Origin: Anaerolineales bacterium
GTDB taxonomy: Bacteria; Chloroflexota; Anaerolineae; Anaerolineales; UBA4823
Length of the DNA stretch: 12,654 bases
Assembly: GCA_020853835.1 (NCBI GenBank)
Contig: JADYYC010000275.1
Coordinates: forward strand, 1-12,654
Direction of reading: 5' to 3'
The position numbers and the translations under genes are program-made. A model generated the notes under the pieces. That model did not search any database. It saw only the letters and a program-made list of their open reading frames with translations, and was not told the origin of the DNA. Shown piece after piece: positions 1 to 6,566 of the stretch. The first letter of the stretch is position 1. Each line of letters begins with the position of its first letter.

Positions 1-1121
1 AGCTCATCGGGTTGTATATCTCCGATCATCCACTGGCGCCAATGATGAATGATCTGCAGGATTTTATCTCGCATTCTTCCGCGCAACTTGGGGAGGCTGC
101 GCAAGACGAGCGTGTGCGAGTTGCGGGACTGATTTCTCGTTTTCGCACGCACACGACCAAGACTGGCAAAACCATGGCGTTCGCCACGCTCGAGGATTTA
201 CAGGGCACGATTGAGATTGTGATTTTTCCACGCACCTGGGAACAGGTGGCCGAGCAGGTGCGTGTCGACCAGATTGTGGTCGTCGATGGGAGGGTGGACG
301 CGGCAAGCGGCGACCCGAAAGTGTGCGCCGATCATCTTTCCACAACGTTCAAGAAGACGGTTGGCATCACAGACGCATCCGCGATATCTAATCTCCCTGC
401 CCTGGAGCGTTCTCCGCTTGCTTATGAGAACGGCAAGATAAACGCCAAGGAGAAAGCCGAACCTGGCGCAACCGCATCGTCTATCGAAGAGGCAAAAGGG
501 TTTGACTACCCAGATATCTCTTCAGAAGAGGAGTGGGCGGAACCTGCCTCCGGTGCGTGGAGTAAAATGCCGCCGGTTCCCGAAGACCCGCCTGACGAAT
601 ATGATTTTCTGACGGAAAGCCCGGTTGTCGAACCACAATACGCTGTCTCGCCGGGTTCGTCTATGCCATCGCCAGAAAATGCGGAACAGGAACGACCCGC
701 AGAGGCACCCGCTTTGAACACCCGGATACAGCCGCTAGAGGCGCGGGAACCCGCGCCGGTGGTCAGCCCTCCACAGAGGAAATTGGGGGGAAATGAACCC
801 GCCAATCCGGGAGAGCTGCCGGCTTATTTTGTTGCGCCGCTGCAACAAGGGGAAAATAGCGGTGATGTGCAAATGCTCACGATTGTGTTGCGCAGCAGCG
901 GCGACAAAACGCGCGACGTGCTGCGTTTGAGGCGGCTGCATGGGCTCATTATGACTTATCCTGGGGATGACAGGTTTGCCATCCAGGTCGTCGAACGAGG
1001 CCGCACCTATCTGCTGGAGTTTCCGAACTACACCACCCTGGTCTGCCAGGAACTTCTCGACCGAGTGCGGTTCCTCGTCGGGGCAGAAAATATCCGGGTC
1101 GAGCCGATTACTTTCCAGTAG
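1..1121 (+). CDS. dnaE: DNA polymerase III alpha subunit (DnaE), C-terminal fragment
   Basis: This is the C-terminal end of the replicative DNA polymerase III alpha subunit; the 5' part lies outside the window and codons are in phase from position 3. About 372 residues are visible. They open with LIGLYISDHPLA, matching the conserved LGxYxSxHPL segment just before the OB domain of bacterial DnaE. An OB-fold domain follows at roughly residues 36-125 (VRVAGLIS, KTGKTMAFATLEDLQG, IEIVIFP), which in DnaE contacts single-stranded DNA. Next comes a long acidic, Pro/Ser/Glu-rich stretch at about 130-280 that looks disordered, then a compact C-terminal domain from about 285 to the end (RDVLRLRRLHGLIMTYPG, ending ENIRVEPITFQ) in the position of the tail domain that links alpha to the rest of the replisome. 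The stop TAG is 12 bp from the converging CoA-transferase gene. Identity is secure; the catalytic PHP and polymerase domains are not in view. Confidence 0.93.
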   Translation, partial: LIGLYISDHPLAPMMNDLQDFISHSSAQLGEAAQDERVRVAGLISRFRTHTTKTGKTMAFATLEDLQGTIEIVIFPRTWEQVAEQVRVDQIVVVDGRVDAASGDPKVCADHLSTTFKKTVGITDASAISNLPALERSPLAYENGKINAKEKAEPGATASSIEEAKGFDYPDISSEEEWAEPASGAWSKMPPVPEDPPDEYDFLTESPVVEPQYAVSPGSSMPSPENAEQERPAEAPALNTRIQPLEAREPAPVVSPPQRKLGGNEPANPGELPAYFVAPLQQGENSGDVQMLTIVLRSSGDKTRDVLRLRRLHGLIMTYPGDDRFAIQVVERGRTYLLEFPNYTTLVCQELLDRVRFLVGAENIRVEPITFQ

Positions 1122-1133
1122 TTATGCGCGCGG

Positions 1134-1913
1134 TCATCCCCCAGAACTCTTGATATAAATACCCTGCGGGTCCAGGTCTTCTCTTAAAATGCTCAGCTCG
1201 TTTTGCGTGGGCGGTTCCGTAAATCGCAGCGCCGGAGAAATCTGAAGGTCCCAGCCCGTGTTTGATTTTGCCTCTTCAACGCTGTGGTTTGGGTGCAGCG
1301 CCGCCAACACCAGCTCACCGCTGAGGTCTGGTTCTAGAATGCCGATATCGGTCACGACGGCTTGAGGTCCACCGCCGCGCAATTGGGCTGCCTCGCGCTC
1401 CGCGCGGCCTCCCAGAAAACCGGCCGAGGTTCGAAAATCACACTTCTCGGGAAAGCGGCGTTTCTGGTGCGGGGTCATGATGTAACAGCGGTTTGCCCAG
1501 GCAGCAATCTCTTTTGAGCCGCCAGACCCCGGCAGGCGCACCTTTGGCTGCGCATAGTTGCCAATGACCGTAGCATTGATGTTCCCGTACCGGTCGATCT
1601 GTGCGCCGCCCATGAATCCGACGTCCACGTTGCCGCGCTGCAAGTAAAGGCTGAAGATATCGTACATCGAACAAACCGCGGTCGCGCCGCTCACGAGGGT
1701 GGGGTCGCCGATGGATAATGGCAAACGAGCTGGCTGGGCGCCGATCACGCCCGCTTCGTAAATCATGAGCAAATTTGGAGCGTGGGTGCGCCGGGCCAGG
1801 TTGCAAGCCAGGTTGGGCTGACCGACGCCGACGAACACGACATCGCCGTCGCGCAGCAAACGGGCTGCGTTGATGATCATAAGTTCTGACGAAGAGTATT
1901 CGAGTGTATCCAT
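1134..1913 (-). CDS. CoA-transferase subunit B (glutaconate CoA-transferase GctB-like)
   Basis: Beta subunit of a heteromeric family I CoA-transferase, which moves CoA between acyl-CoA and a free carboxylate through an enzyme glutamyl-CoA thioester. It has 259 residues, close to GctB of Acidaminococcus. The motif YEAGVIGA puts Glu53 at the place of the catalytic Glu54 of GctB. Other family blocks are VGVGQPNLACNLA (about 28-40), MGGAQIDRYGNINATVIG (about 100-117), RLPGSGGSKEIA and a C-terminal VVTDIGILE block. The start ATG has AGGA 8 nt upstream. It is the last gene of the minus-strand cluster, 49 bp after the alpha/beta hydrolase. Its partner subunit A is two genes upstream, at 2867-3769, which is unusual because the two are normally adjacent. 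The glutamate argues for a true transferase and against an IpdAB-type ring hydrolase. The substrate is unknown; glutaconate, 3-oxoacid or another acid would all fit. Confidence 0.88.
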   Translation of the reverse strand: MDTLEYSSSELMIINAARLLRDGDVVFVGVGQPNLACNLARRTHAPNLLMIYEAGVIGAQPARLPLSIGDPTLVSGATAVCSMYDIFSLYLQRGNVDVGFMGGAQIDRYGNINATVIGNYAQPKVRLPGSGGSKEIAAWANRCYIMTPHQKRRFPEKCDFRTSAGFLGGRAEREAAQLRGGGPQAVVTDIGILEPDLSGELVLAALHPNHSVEEAKSNTGWDLQISPALRFTEPPTQNELSILREDLDPQGIYIKSSGG

Positions 1914-1962
1914 GATGAGTTCCTGTTTTGTGGGTTGCGCCTTTGATGTAATGTTTCAATCG

Positions 1963-2817
1963 TCAAGCGGATATATGCGAGCTGAGAAAATCCAGAATGG
2001 ATTGTTGAACTTCAAATGGCTTTTCAAGCGGCACTAAATGCGTAGAGCCATCAAAGGTGAGGATTTCTATTCCAGGATTGAGCCTTTTGAACCTCGCGGC
2101 TGTAGCGGGCAGGAAAGTATCAGTCAAGCCGCCCCGAATGACCAGCGTAGGCGGTTTCAATCTGGAAAGCGCCCGCCAAATCTCAAGGTCAGCCATGATC
2201 GCGGTCGCATAGATGCGCGCCTCCCATTGCGGTGGGTAGCAGAGGCTGATGGCGCCGTTCGGAGCCTGGCACACCATTGCCTCGACATAATTTGCCAGGT
2301 CTTCGTCGCTGATGCGGCTAAAGACCGGTTTAGAACGGTAATTCCGGAACATCTCCTCCTGATTGAAAAAATGTTCACGGCGTTTGAGGGCGCCGCGGAT
2401 CAGCGGGTGCAGCCGGTAGGCAAGGCCCAGCCGGAAGACCGCTTTCCACAGGTAGGACATGTACGGGGGGAAGATGACCGGGTCGATCAGCACCAAAGCC
2501 GAGAAGCGCTCTGGTTGGTTGATCGCCAGGCGCAGGGTGACGTTGCCCCCCATGGAGTGACCCATGCCGATCCATTGCGCAGTGTCTTGCGAGTCGAGAA
2601 ATTCTTCAAGATCCTGCGACAGCAAGCGCCAGTCAGAGAAATCCTCAGGGTTGGCTTTTGGCCAGAGAGGTCGCATGTGCATGGCGAGAACGTGATAATG
2701 GGCGCTTAGCCTGCTCAAGAGGCGGCGGTAGGTTCGGGGCGGATACCCATTTGCGTGCGCAAAATGCAGCAGGGAGCCGCTTCCCCCAAAATCTTCATAC
2801 GGAAAATCTGGTTTCAT
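1963..2817 (-). CDS. alpha/beta hydrolase
   Basis: A 284-residue single-domain alpha/beta hydrolase, soluble by appearance, with no signal peptide or membrane segment. The nucleophile elbow is GMGHSMGG (Ser88). The likely acid is Asp233 in GGLTDTF and the base His260 in GSTHLVPLEKP. The oxyanion region is the N-terminal HFAHANGYP block at about 18-26. A helical cap, rich in basic and aromatic residues, spans about residues 115-205. It lies between the two CoA-transferase subunit genes, with 49-bp spacers on both sides. Only a weak purine-rich sequence (AGG) precedes the ATG, so translation may depend on the upstream gene. The family includes esterases, thioesterases, lipases and C-C hydrolases. 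Position suggests it acts on an intermediate of the same pathway, but the sequence does not name a substrate. Confidence 0.87.
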   Translation of the reverse strand: MKPDFPYEDFGGSGSLLHFAHANGYPPRTYRRLLSRLSAHYHVLAMHMRPLWPKANPEDFSDWRLLSQDLEEFLDSQDTAQWIGMGHSMGGNVTLRLAINQPERFSALVLIDPVIFPPYMSYLWKAVFRLGLAYRLHPLIRGALKRREHFFNQEEMFRNYRSKPVFSRISDEDLANYVEAMVCQAPNGAISLCYPPQWEARIYATAIMADLEIWRALSRLKPPTLVIRGGLTDTFLPATAARFKRLNPGIEILTFDGSTHLVPLEKPFEVQQSILDFLSSHISA

Positions 2818-2845
2818 CCCGACCTGGCATCAGGCTGCTAGGTGA

Positions 2846-2864
2846 GAGTGCTTATTTCGCACTC
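2846..2864 (-). other. small inverted repeat between CoA-transferase A and hydrolase genes
   Basis: GAGTGC (2846-2851) and GCACTC (2859-2864) form a perfect 6-bp stem with a 7-nt loop, starting 2 nt after the stop codon of the subunit A gene on the minus strand. No T-run follows it, so it is a poor intrinsic terminator. It could be a 3' stabilising hairpin or a partial attenuator inside the transcript. A 6-bp stem can also arise by chance. Confidence 0.4.
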
Positions 2865-2866
2865 GG

Positions 2867-3769
2867 TTAATAACTGCCGTAATTGATGGGTTGGCTGAGG
2901 CGTGGCTTGACCTGGAGACGCTTGTGGGCTTCATGGCCAAGTTTCTCCCAATATTCAGCCCGGCCACGCACACCGTAAACCCACTCATCCAGCCAGGCCT
3001 GGACAGCCTGACGGTCCTGGCTGATTTTATCCCACTCAAGATAAAAGGCATTATCCCGGTCGTAATAGCCCTGGGTGTACGAAGGGTGGCTGCAATACGG
3101 AACTTCGCACACCGCATCCACGATAAAGCCGGGGATGAGGGTACGGTTAGGATCCGCGCGAATGACCTCCTCGGGAACGATTTCTTCGGTGGTCAAGATC
3201 ACCCTCTCGGCGGCAAAAGCAGCTTCCTTTTGCTCACCAATGATCCCCCAAATCTGGGCATTGCCCTGCGAATCGCAACGCTGGACGTGGACGATAGCGA
3301 CGTCCGGTTTGAGAGCAGGTACAACAACCACTTCGCCGCCGGAATAGGGATCGATGATGGTGCGGTATTGCGGGTTGGCGAGTTCCAGGTCAACCGCGGC
3401 GGTGGGGTTCATTGGCATGAACGGCAACCCGGCCGCGCCGGCTTGCAGCCTTGAAATCATGCCAAAATGAGAGTATTCTTCCCACTCCAGGCGGCCTGCT
3501 TCTAGCTCGGCCCGGACGATCCGCAACGATCCTACGCCAGGGTTTCCCATATACGAAAAGACGACCTTTTTGGCGCAACCTGCGGCGACCATTTGATCAT
3601 AGATAAGGTCGGGTGTGGCGCGCGCGAGGGTCAGATTTTTCCGCCCCTGGCGGATGATCTCATGTCCCGCGGCAAATGGGATCAGGTGTGTGAAACCGGC
3701 GGCGTAGATCAAATCACCGTCGTGTACCAGTTGGCGAACTGCTTCGGAGAGCGAGGTTATTTTGTTCAT
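2867..3769 (-). CDS. CoA-transferase subunit A (glutaconate CoA-transferase GctA-like)
   Basis: Alpha subunit of a family I CoA-transferase, 300 residues (GctA of Acidaminococcus is about 320). Recognisable blocks are VHDGDLIYAAGFTH near the N-terminus, SHFGMISRLQAGAAGLPFMP at about 100-119, PALKPDVAIVHVQRCDSQGN at about 151-170, an ILTTEEIV block at about 191-198 and PGFIVDAVCEVPYCSHPSY at about 213-231. The last runs into GYYDRDNAFYLEWD, also seen in GctA/IpdA-type subunits. The catalytic glutamate of this enzyme class sits in the B subunit, which is present here at 1134-1913. The start is preceded by GGAAGA about 5-10 nt upstream. It is the second gene of the cluster, 136 bp downstream of the aldehyde dehydrogenase across two inverted repeats, and 49 bp upstream of the hydrolase. 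It is a confident family call with an unknown acyl substrate. Confidence 0.88.
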   Translation of the reverse strand: MNKITSLSEAVRQLVHDGDLIYAAGFTHLIPFAAGHEIIRQGRKNLTLARATPDLIYDQMVAAGCAKKVVFSYMGNPGVGSLRIVRAELEAGRLEWEEYSHFGMISRLQAGAAGLPFMPMNPTAAVDLELANPQYRTIIDPYSGGEVVVVPALKPDVAIVHVQRCDSQGNAQIWGIIGEQKEAAFAAERVILTTEEIVPEEVIRADPNRTLIPGFIVDAVCEVPYCSHPSYTQGYYDRDNAFYLEWDKISQDRQAVQAWLDEWVYGVRGRAEYWEKLGHEAHKRLQVKPRLSQPINYGSY

Positions 3770-3790
3770 CTTTTTCTTCCGGATTAGGAT

Positions 3791-3831
3791 TGCCGGGATG
3801 TCACAATTTGATAATTGTTTTCATCCCGGCA
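3791..3831 (-). other. long inverted repeat (hairpin) upstream of CoA-transferase A
   Basis: TGCCGGGATG (3791-3800) and CATCCCGGCA (3822-3831) are perfect complements. Inside them ACAATT (3803-3808) pairs with AATTGT (3813-3818) around a TGAT tetraloop. This gives a 16-bp stem with one small internal loop (2 nt against 3 nt). On the minus strand it ends 21 nt before the ATG of subunit A, just ahead of its ribosome binding site. No T-run follows on either strand, so it is not a typical intrinsic terminator. A 5' stabiliser, an RNA processing site or a DNA operator are possible roles. Confidence 0.65.
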
Positions 3832-3858
3832 GGTTTCCAATATTTAGATCTGTAGTCG

Positions 3859-3881
3859 CAGGCTCCAGATCTGGGGTCCTG
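3859..3881 (-). other. inverted repeat after the aldehyde dehydrogenase stop codon
   Basis: CAGG (3859-3862) and CCTG (3878-3881) flank the 10-bp palindrome CCAGATCTGG (3865-3874), forming an interrupted hairpin about 25 nt downstream of the dehydrogenase stop on the minus strand. The following minus-strand sequence is mixed rather than T-rich. It may protect the 3' end of the dehydrogenase mRNA or act as a weak terminator. The core palindrome could instead be a protein site. Confidence 0.45.
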
Positions 3882-3905
3882 TGATTACGCTTGTCGTGCT
3901 ATGGC

Positions 3906-5486
3906 TTATTGCTCTTCCACAAGGGTCTGGATTTGCTCGTGCATATAGAGTGGAAGATAATAGTGTCCGCCCGCGTTTTTACCGCTGGATCCTGAGCCCT
4001 TCCAGCCTCCAAACGGCTGGAATCCGGGCCATGCGCCGGTGGTCGCGCCTTGGGGGCGGTTGGCGTAGGTTACCCCGGCCTGGATATGGTCGAAGAACCA
4101 TCTGGTTTCATCCTTGGAGCCATAGAAACCGGCCGTCAGCCCGTATTCTACGTCGTTGGCTTCTTTCATAGCCTGATCCAGGCTCTGGATTTTGGCGACA
4201 GTGGTGATCGGCAGGAACATTTCCTGTTTCCACAGGCGGTGGTCCAGAGGAACGTCAGCTACGATCGTCGGGCTGCAGAAATAACCTTTCGAGAATGCGC
4301 CGTCGACCAGGACTTTTCCACCGGCGAGAATTTCGCCAGCCTGCGAGAGCTCTTCTGTGAAGTTCTTGTAATCTTCATAGGAGCTTTTGTTGACCACAGG
4401 GCCGAGAAAGACCGGGCGCTCAGTGGGGTCGCCAATGGTGAGCTTGTTGGTCAGTTCGACCAGGCGGTCGACAAGCCGGTCGTAAACCGGTTCTTCGATA
4501 TACACGCGTGAGCAAGCCGAGCATTTCTGCCCCTGAAGCCCAAAGGCCGAGCGCACGATGCCCGTAGCGGCATGTTCAAGGTCGGCGTGGCGGGAGACGA
4601 TCGCCGGGTTCTTGCCGCCAAGCTCCAGAATGGCAGGGCGAACCCAACGGCTGGCTGCGAAATCACGGAAGATCTTCATGCCAACATCATAGGAGCCGGT
4701 AAATGTCACGCCATTGACCTCGGGGCTGTCGATCAGCGCCTGGCCAAGCGTGCGGCCGGGGCCGGTAACAAAATTGACCACGCCGTCGGGCAGGCCGGCG
4801 TCGCGGAAGCACTCCGCCAGCAGGCGAACGACCCAGGGGGTATCCGTCGCGGGCTTGATCACAACCGTGTTGCCGGTCACCAAAGCCGCGCCGACAGGGC
4901 CTCCGGTAAGGGCAGCAGGGAAGTTGAAGGGGCTGATAATCAGCCAGACGCCGTGCGGTTTCAGGACAGAAAAGTTCGTGGATTTGAAGCCAGACAAGGG
5001 GTCGCGCCCCATTTCCACGAAGTAACCTTCGTTCTTCTCCATTTGGTAGCACGAGTAGCGCACCAGATCGGCGGTCTCTGCCACGTCGCCGAGCGATTCC
5101 ATGCGGTTTTTCCCGACCTCAAGCGCCATAGCCGCGCCCATGTCAAAAATCCGCTCGTCGATGAGATCGGCAGCTCGATTCACCAGGCGCACACGCTCCT
5201 GCCAGGCCATTCCACTCCAGGTCGGAAACGCCTTGCGCGCGGCTGCAAGCGCGGCTTGAGCATGCGTCGCGTCGCCTTTTTGCATGACAGCCAGCACAAC
5301 ATCCGTGTTGATGGGCGTGCGATCCTCGAATTTCTCGGTTGCGAACACGTCTTTGCCATCGATGATCATGGCAAATTCCTTGCCCAGGTTCGCGCGTGCT
5401 TTTTGGATAGCCTGATCGAACTTCGTGTGCAGTTCTTCCGGCGGGTTGAACATCGTCGCGTAGGTCAGTTTGAATTTTTCGGTCAT
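3906..5486 (-). CDS. aldehyde dehydrogenase, 1-pyrroline-5-carboxylate dehydrogenase-like
   Basis: NAD(P)-dependent aldehyde dehydrogenase of 526 residues, oxidising an aldehyde to a carboxylate in the cytoplasm. Numbered from the chosen start: Asn188 in SPFNFP, Lys211 in VIKPA, FTGS at 262-265, Glu288 in ELGGK, Cys322 in LQGQKCSACSR and PFGG near the C-terminus. The length, the N-terminal extension before the IIDGKDV strand and the QGQKCSA nucleophile context resemble RocA/PruA-type glutamate-semialdehyde dehydrogenases. The usual EEIFGP motif reads QEMFLP, with Leu replacing Gly, so this is a divergent branch and the substrate is not certain. The start is set at 5486 because AAGGAG lies 6 nt upstream of that ATG. 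An in-frame ATG 15 nt further upstream runs directly into the ribosome binding site and would have none of its own. It is the first gene of the minus-strand cluster, behind a good promoter. Confidence 0.9.
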   Translation of the reverse strand: MTEKFKLTYATMFNPPEELHTKFDQAIQKARANLGKEFAMIIDGKDVFATEKFEDRTPINTDVVLAVMQKGDATHAQAALAAARKAFPTWSGMAWQERVRLVNRAADLIDERIFDMGAAMALEVGKNRMESLGDVAETADLVRYSCYQMEKNEGYFVEMGRDPLSGFKSTNFSVLKPHGVWLIISPFNFPAALTGGPVGAALVTGNTVVIKPATDTPWVVRLLAECFRDAGLPDGVVNFVTGPGRTLGQALIDSPEVNGVTFTGSYDVGMKIFRDFAASRWVRPAILELGGKNPAIVSRHADLEHAATGIVRSAFGLQGQKCSACSRVYIEEPVYDRLVDRLVELTNKLTIGDPTERPVFLGPVVNKSSYEDYKNFTEELSQAGEILAGGKVLVDGAFSKGYFCSPTIVADVPLDHRLWKQEMFLPITTVAKIQSLDQAMKEANDVEYGLTAGFYGSKDETRWFFDHIQAGVTYANRPQGATTGAWPGFQPFGGWKGSGSSGKNAGGHYYLPLYMHEQIQTLVEEQ

Positions 5487-5492
5487 ATATAT

Positions 5493-5498
5493 CTCCTT
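5493..5498 (-). promoter_or_regulatory. ribosome binding site of the aldehyde dehydrogenase
   Basis: AAGGAG with a 6-nt ATATAT spacer precedes the ATG ending at 5486. It decides the start codon against the in-frame ATG at 5499-5501. Confidence 0.85.
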
Positions 5499-5574
5499 CA
5501 TCGATTGGAAGAATTGTCGATTTGAGCTGCGATGACTTTGCTAGGACCCCAAAGAATTAGCGAAAGGACTTACA

Positions 5575-5623
5575 TTGGCATGTTGGACATGTCTATTCTA
5601 ATGCCTTATGTTATCCATGTCAA
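5575..5623. repeat. three copies of a TTGG(A)CATG-like motif around the promoter
   Basis: TTGGCATG (5575-5582) and TTGGACATG (5583-5591) are back to back on the plus strand. TTGACATG lies on the minus strand at 5616-5623 and includes the -35 box. The copies bracket the promoter and the predicted transcription start, as expected of repressor or activator sites. With three short imperfect copies, chance cannot be excluded. Confidence 0.35.
5595..5623 (-). promoter_or_regulatory. sigma70-type promoter of the aldehyde dehydrogenase/CoA-transferase cluster
   Basis: Read on the minus strand, a perfect -35 box TTGACA (5618-5623) is followed by a 17-bp spacer and TAGAAT (5595-5600), which matches the -10 consensus at 5 of 6 positions. 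Transcription would begin near 5588, giving an untranslated leader of about 100 nt. The palindrome GACATGTC (5586-5593) covers the expected start point and could be an operator. Confidence 0.7.
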
Positions 5624-5781
5624 AGTAACCCTTCTGGTATCTGACATTACATCCTTCCTTAGAATAACCTGATCTTTCCAATGTTTCGGGTGGAGAACTC
5701 AAATAGCAGCCTGGTTTTCACTCATGGTATCATTAAACCGATTTCACAGCATGAACAGGCTGAATTTGATTGCAACTGGTC

Positions 5782-5788
5782 GGGAGGG
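5782..5788 (+). promoter_or_regulatory. ribosome binding site of the DUF429 gene
   Basis: GGGAGGG with a 7-nt spacer precedes the ATG at 5796. This sets the start there rather than at in-frame ATGs at 5724 or 5751, which lack such a sequence. Confidence 0.75.
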
Positions 5789-5795
5789 TGCGTGG

Positions 5796-6563
5796 ATGTT
5801 TTATTCGAACACGACCTTTATCGGGATCGATCCAACTGCTGGCGAAAAGCCGCTTGTATATGCGGCTATTGACCGTGAAAAGCAGATACTGGCTTTGAGT
5901 GAAGGCCGCCTGGACGATGTCCTGGCATTTGTGGCAGGGCAGCGCCAGGCGGTGGTGGTTGTGTGCGGGCCTCGCCAGCCAAACCTCGGCCTGATGAAAC
6001 GGCCAGAAGTCCGTCAAGCCCTCGCACAGCCTCCGTCGCCTGGCAGGTGGGAAAACTTCAGGGTTGCCGATTACTGCCTGCGGCGGCACAATTTCAGCAT
6101 CATGCCGATCTTCGAAGACGAAGAGCGATGCGCCAACTGGATGCGCCAGGCGTTCGAAATCTTTCGCAGGCTGCAGGCGATTGGCTATGAACTTTACCCT
6201 CAACCTGGGGCGGAACGCCTCTGTATGGAAACGTACCCCCACGCGGCGTTCAGCGTCATGCTCGAGCAGTTACCGTTCCCGAAACACACCCTGGAAGGAC
6301 GTTTACAGCGGCAGCTATTGCTATACGTGCGTGATCTGAACATCTCGGATCCGATGCAGATCTTTGAAGAGATCACTCGCCATCGCGTGTTGAAAGGCAT
6401 CCTGCCGTTGGAAGATTTATGTTCGCCAGCGGAATTAGATGCGTTGGTAGCCGCGTACACCGGATTGGTCGCCGCCAGCCAGCCCGACCAGATCTCACTG
6501 ATCGGCGATCCTGACGAAGGACAGGTGGTACTGCCCGTCTCGAGCTTGAAAAGCCGTTATTGA
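5796..6563 (+). CDS. DUF429 family protein (predicted RNase H-like fold)
   Basis: A 255-residue cytoplasmic protein of the DUF429 family, a group predicted from fold to be nuclease-like but of unproven function. Visible family blocks are FIGIDPTAG (Asp12) in the first strand, a VVVVCGPRQPN block at about 53-63, an ADYCLRRHN segment at 91-99, METYPHAAF (Glu145) and LDALVAAYTG (Asp215). Asp12, Glu145 and Asp215 could form part of a metal site. The second strand, which in many DUF429 proteins carries an Asp before x-Pro, reads CGP here, so the Asp is replaced by Cys57. The start follows a strong Shine-Dalgarno sequence, and the protein's first recognisable strand begins a few residues later. The stop is 3 nt from the helicase-associated gene, so the two are almost certainly co-transcribed. 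Family membership is fairly sure; the biochemical role is not known. Confidence 0.78.
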   Translation: MFYSNTTFIGIDPTAGEKPLVYAAIDREKQILALSEGRLDDVLAFVAGQRQAVVVVCGPRQPNLGLMKRPEVRQALAQPPSPGRWENFRVADYCLRRHNFSIMPIFEDEERCANWMRQAFEIFRRLQAIGYELYPQPGAERLCMETYPHAAFSVMLEQLPFPKHTLEGRLQRQLLLYVRDLNISDPMQIFEEITRHRVLKGILPLEDLCSPAELDALVAAYTGLVAASQPDQISLIGDPDEGQVVLPVSSLKSRY

Positions 6564-6566
6564 TAT

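Larger units (their letters stand above)
5487..5795. other. divergent intergenic region
   Basis: These 309 bp separate the minus-strand dehydrogenase gene from the plus-strand DUF429 gene. They hold the minus-strand promoter and ribosome binding site described separately, and the motif copies around it. For the plus-strand gene I find a TAGAAT at 5655-5660 (approximate) without a matching -35 box, so its promoter is not identified. In the dehydrogenase leader, CTTTCGCTA and TAGCAAAG (minus strand) could pair into a bulged stem. No convincing small gene was found here. An open frame beginning at 5681 is only 63 codons, crosses into the DUF429 gene in another frame and has no ribosome binding site. 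Confidence 0.6.

Noticed and set aside
2038..2709. A 223-codon open frame on the plus strand, antisense to the alpha/beta hydrolase
   Set aside because: The composition is low-complexity and basic with no recognisable domain; the opposite strand encodes a complete hydrolase with GHSMGG and an Asp/His pair.
1134..3769. IpdAB-type ring-cleaving hydrolase of steroid degradation
   Set aside because: Subunit B has the transferase glutamate (YEAG, Glu53), and no other steroid-degradation genes are nearby.
3791..3831. Intrinsic transcription terminator
   Set aside because: The stem is strong but neither strand has a T-run after it, and genes on both sides read in the same direction.
4572..5525. 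A 317-codon open frame on the plus strand, antisense to the aldehyde dehydrogenase
   Set aside because: Its translation is arginine/histidine/alanine-rich with no family motif, it has no ribosome binding site, and the minus strand carries an unmistakable dehydrogenase with all catalytic residues.
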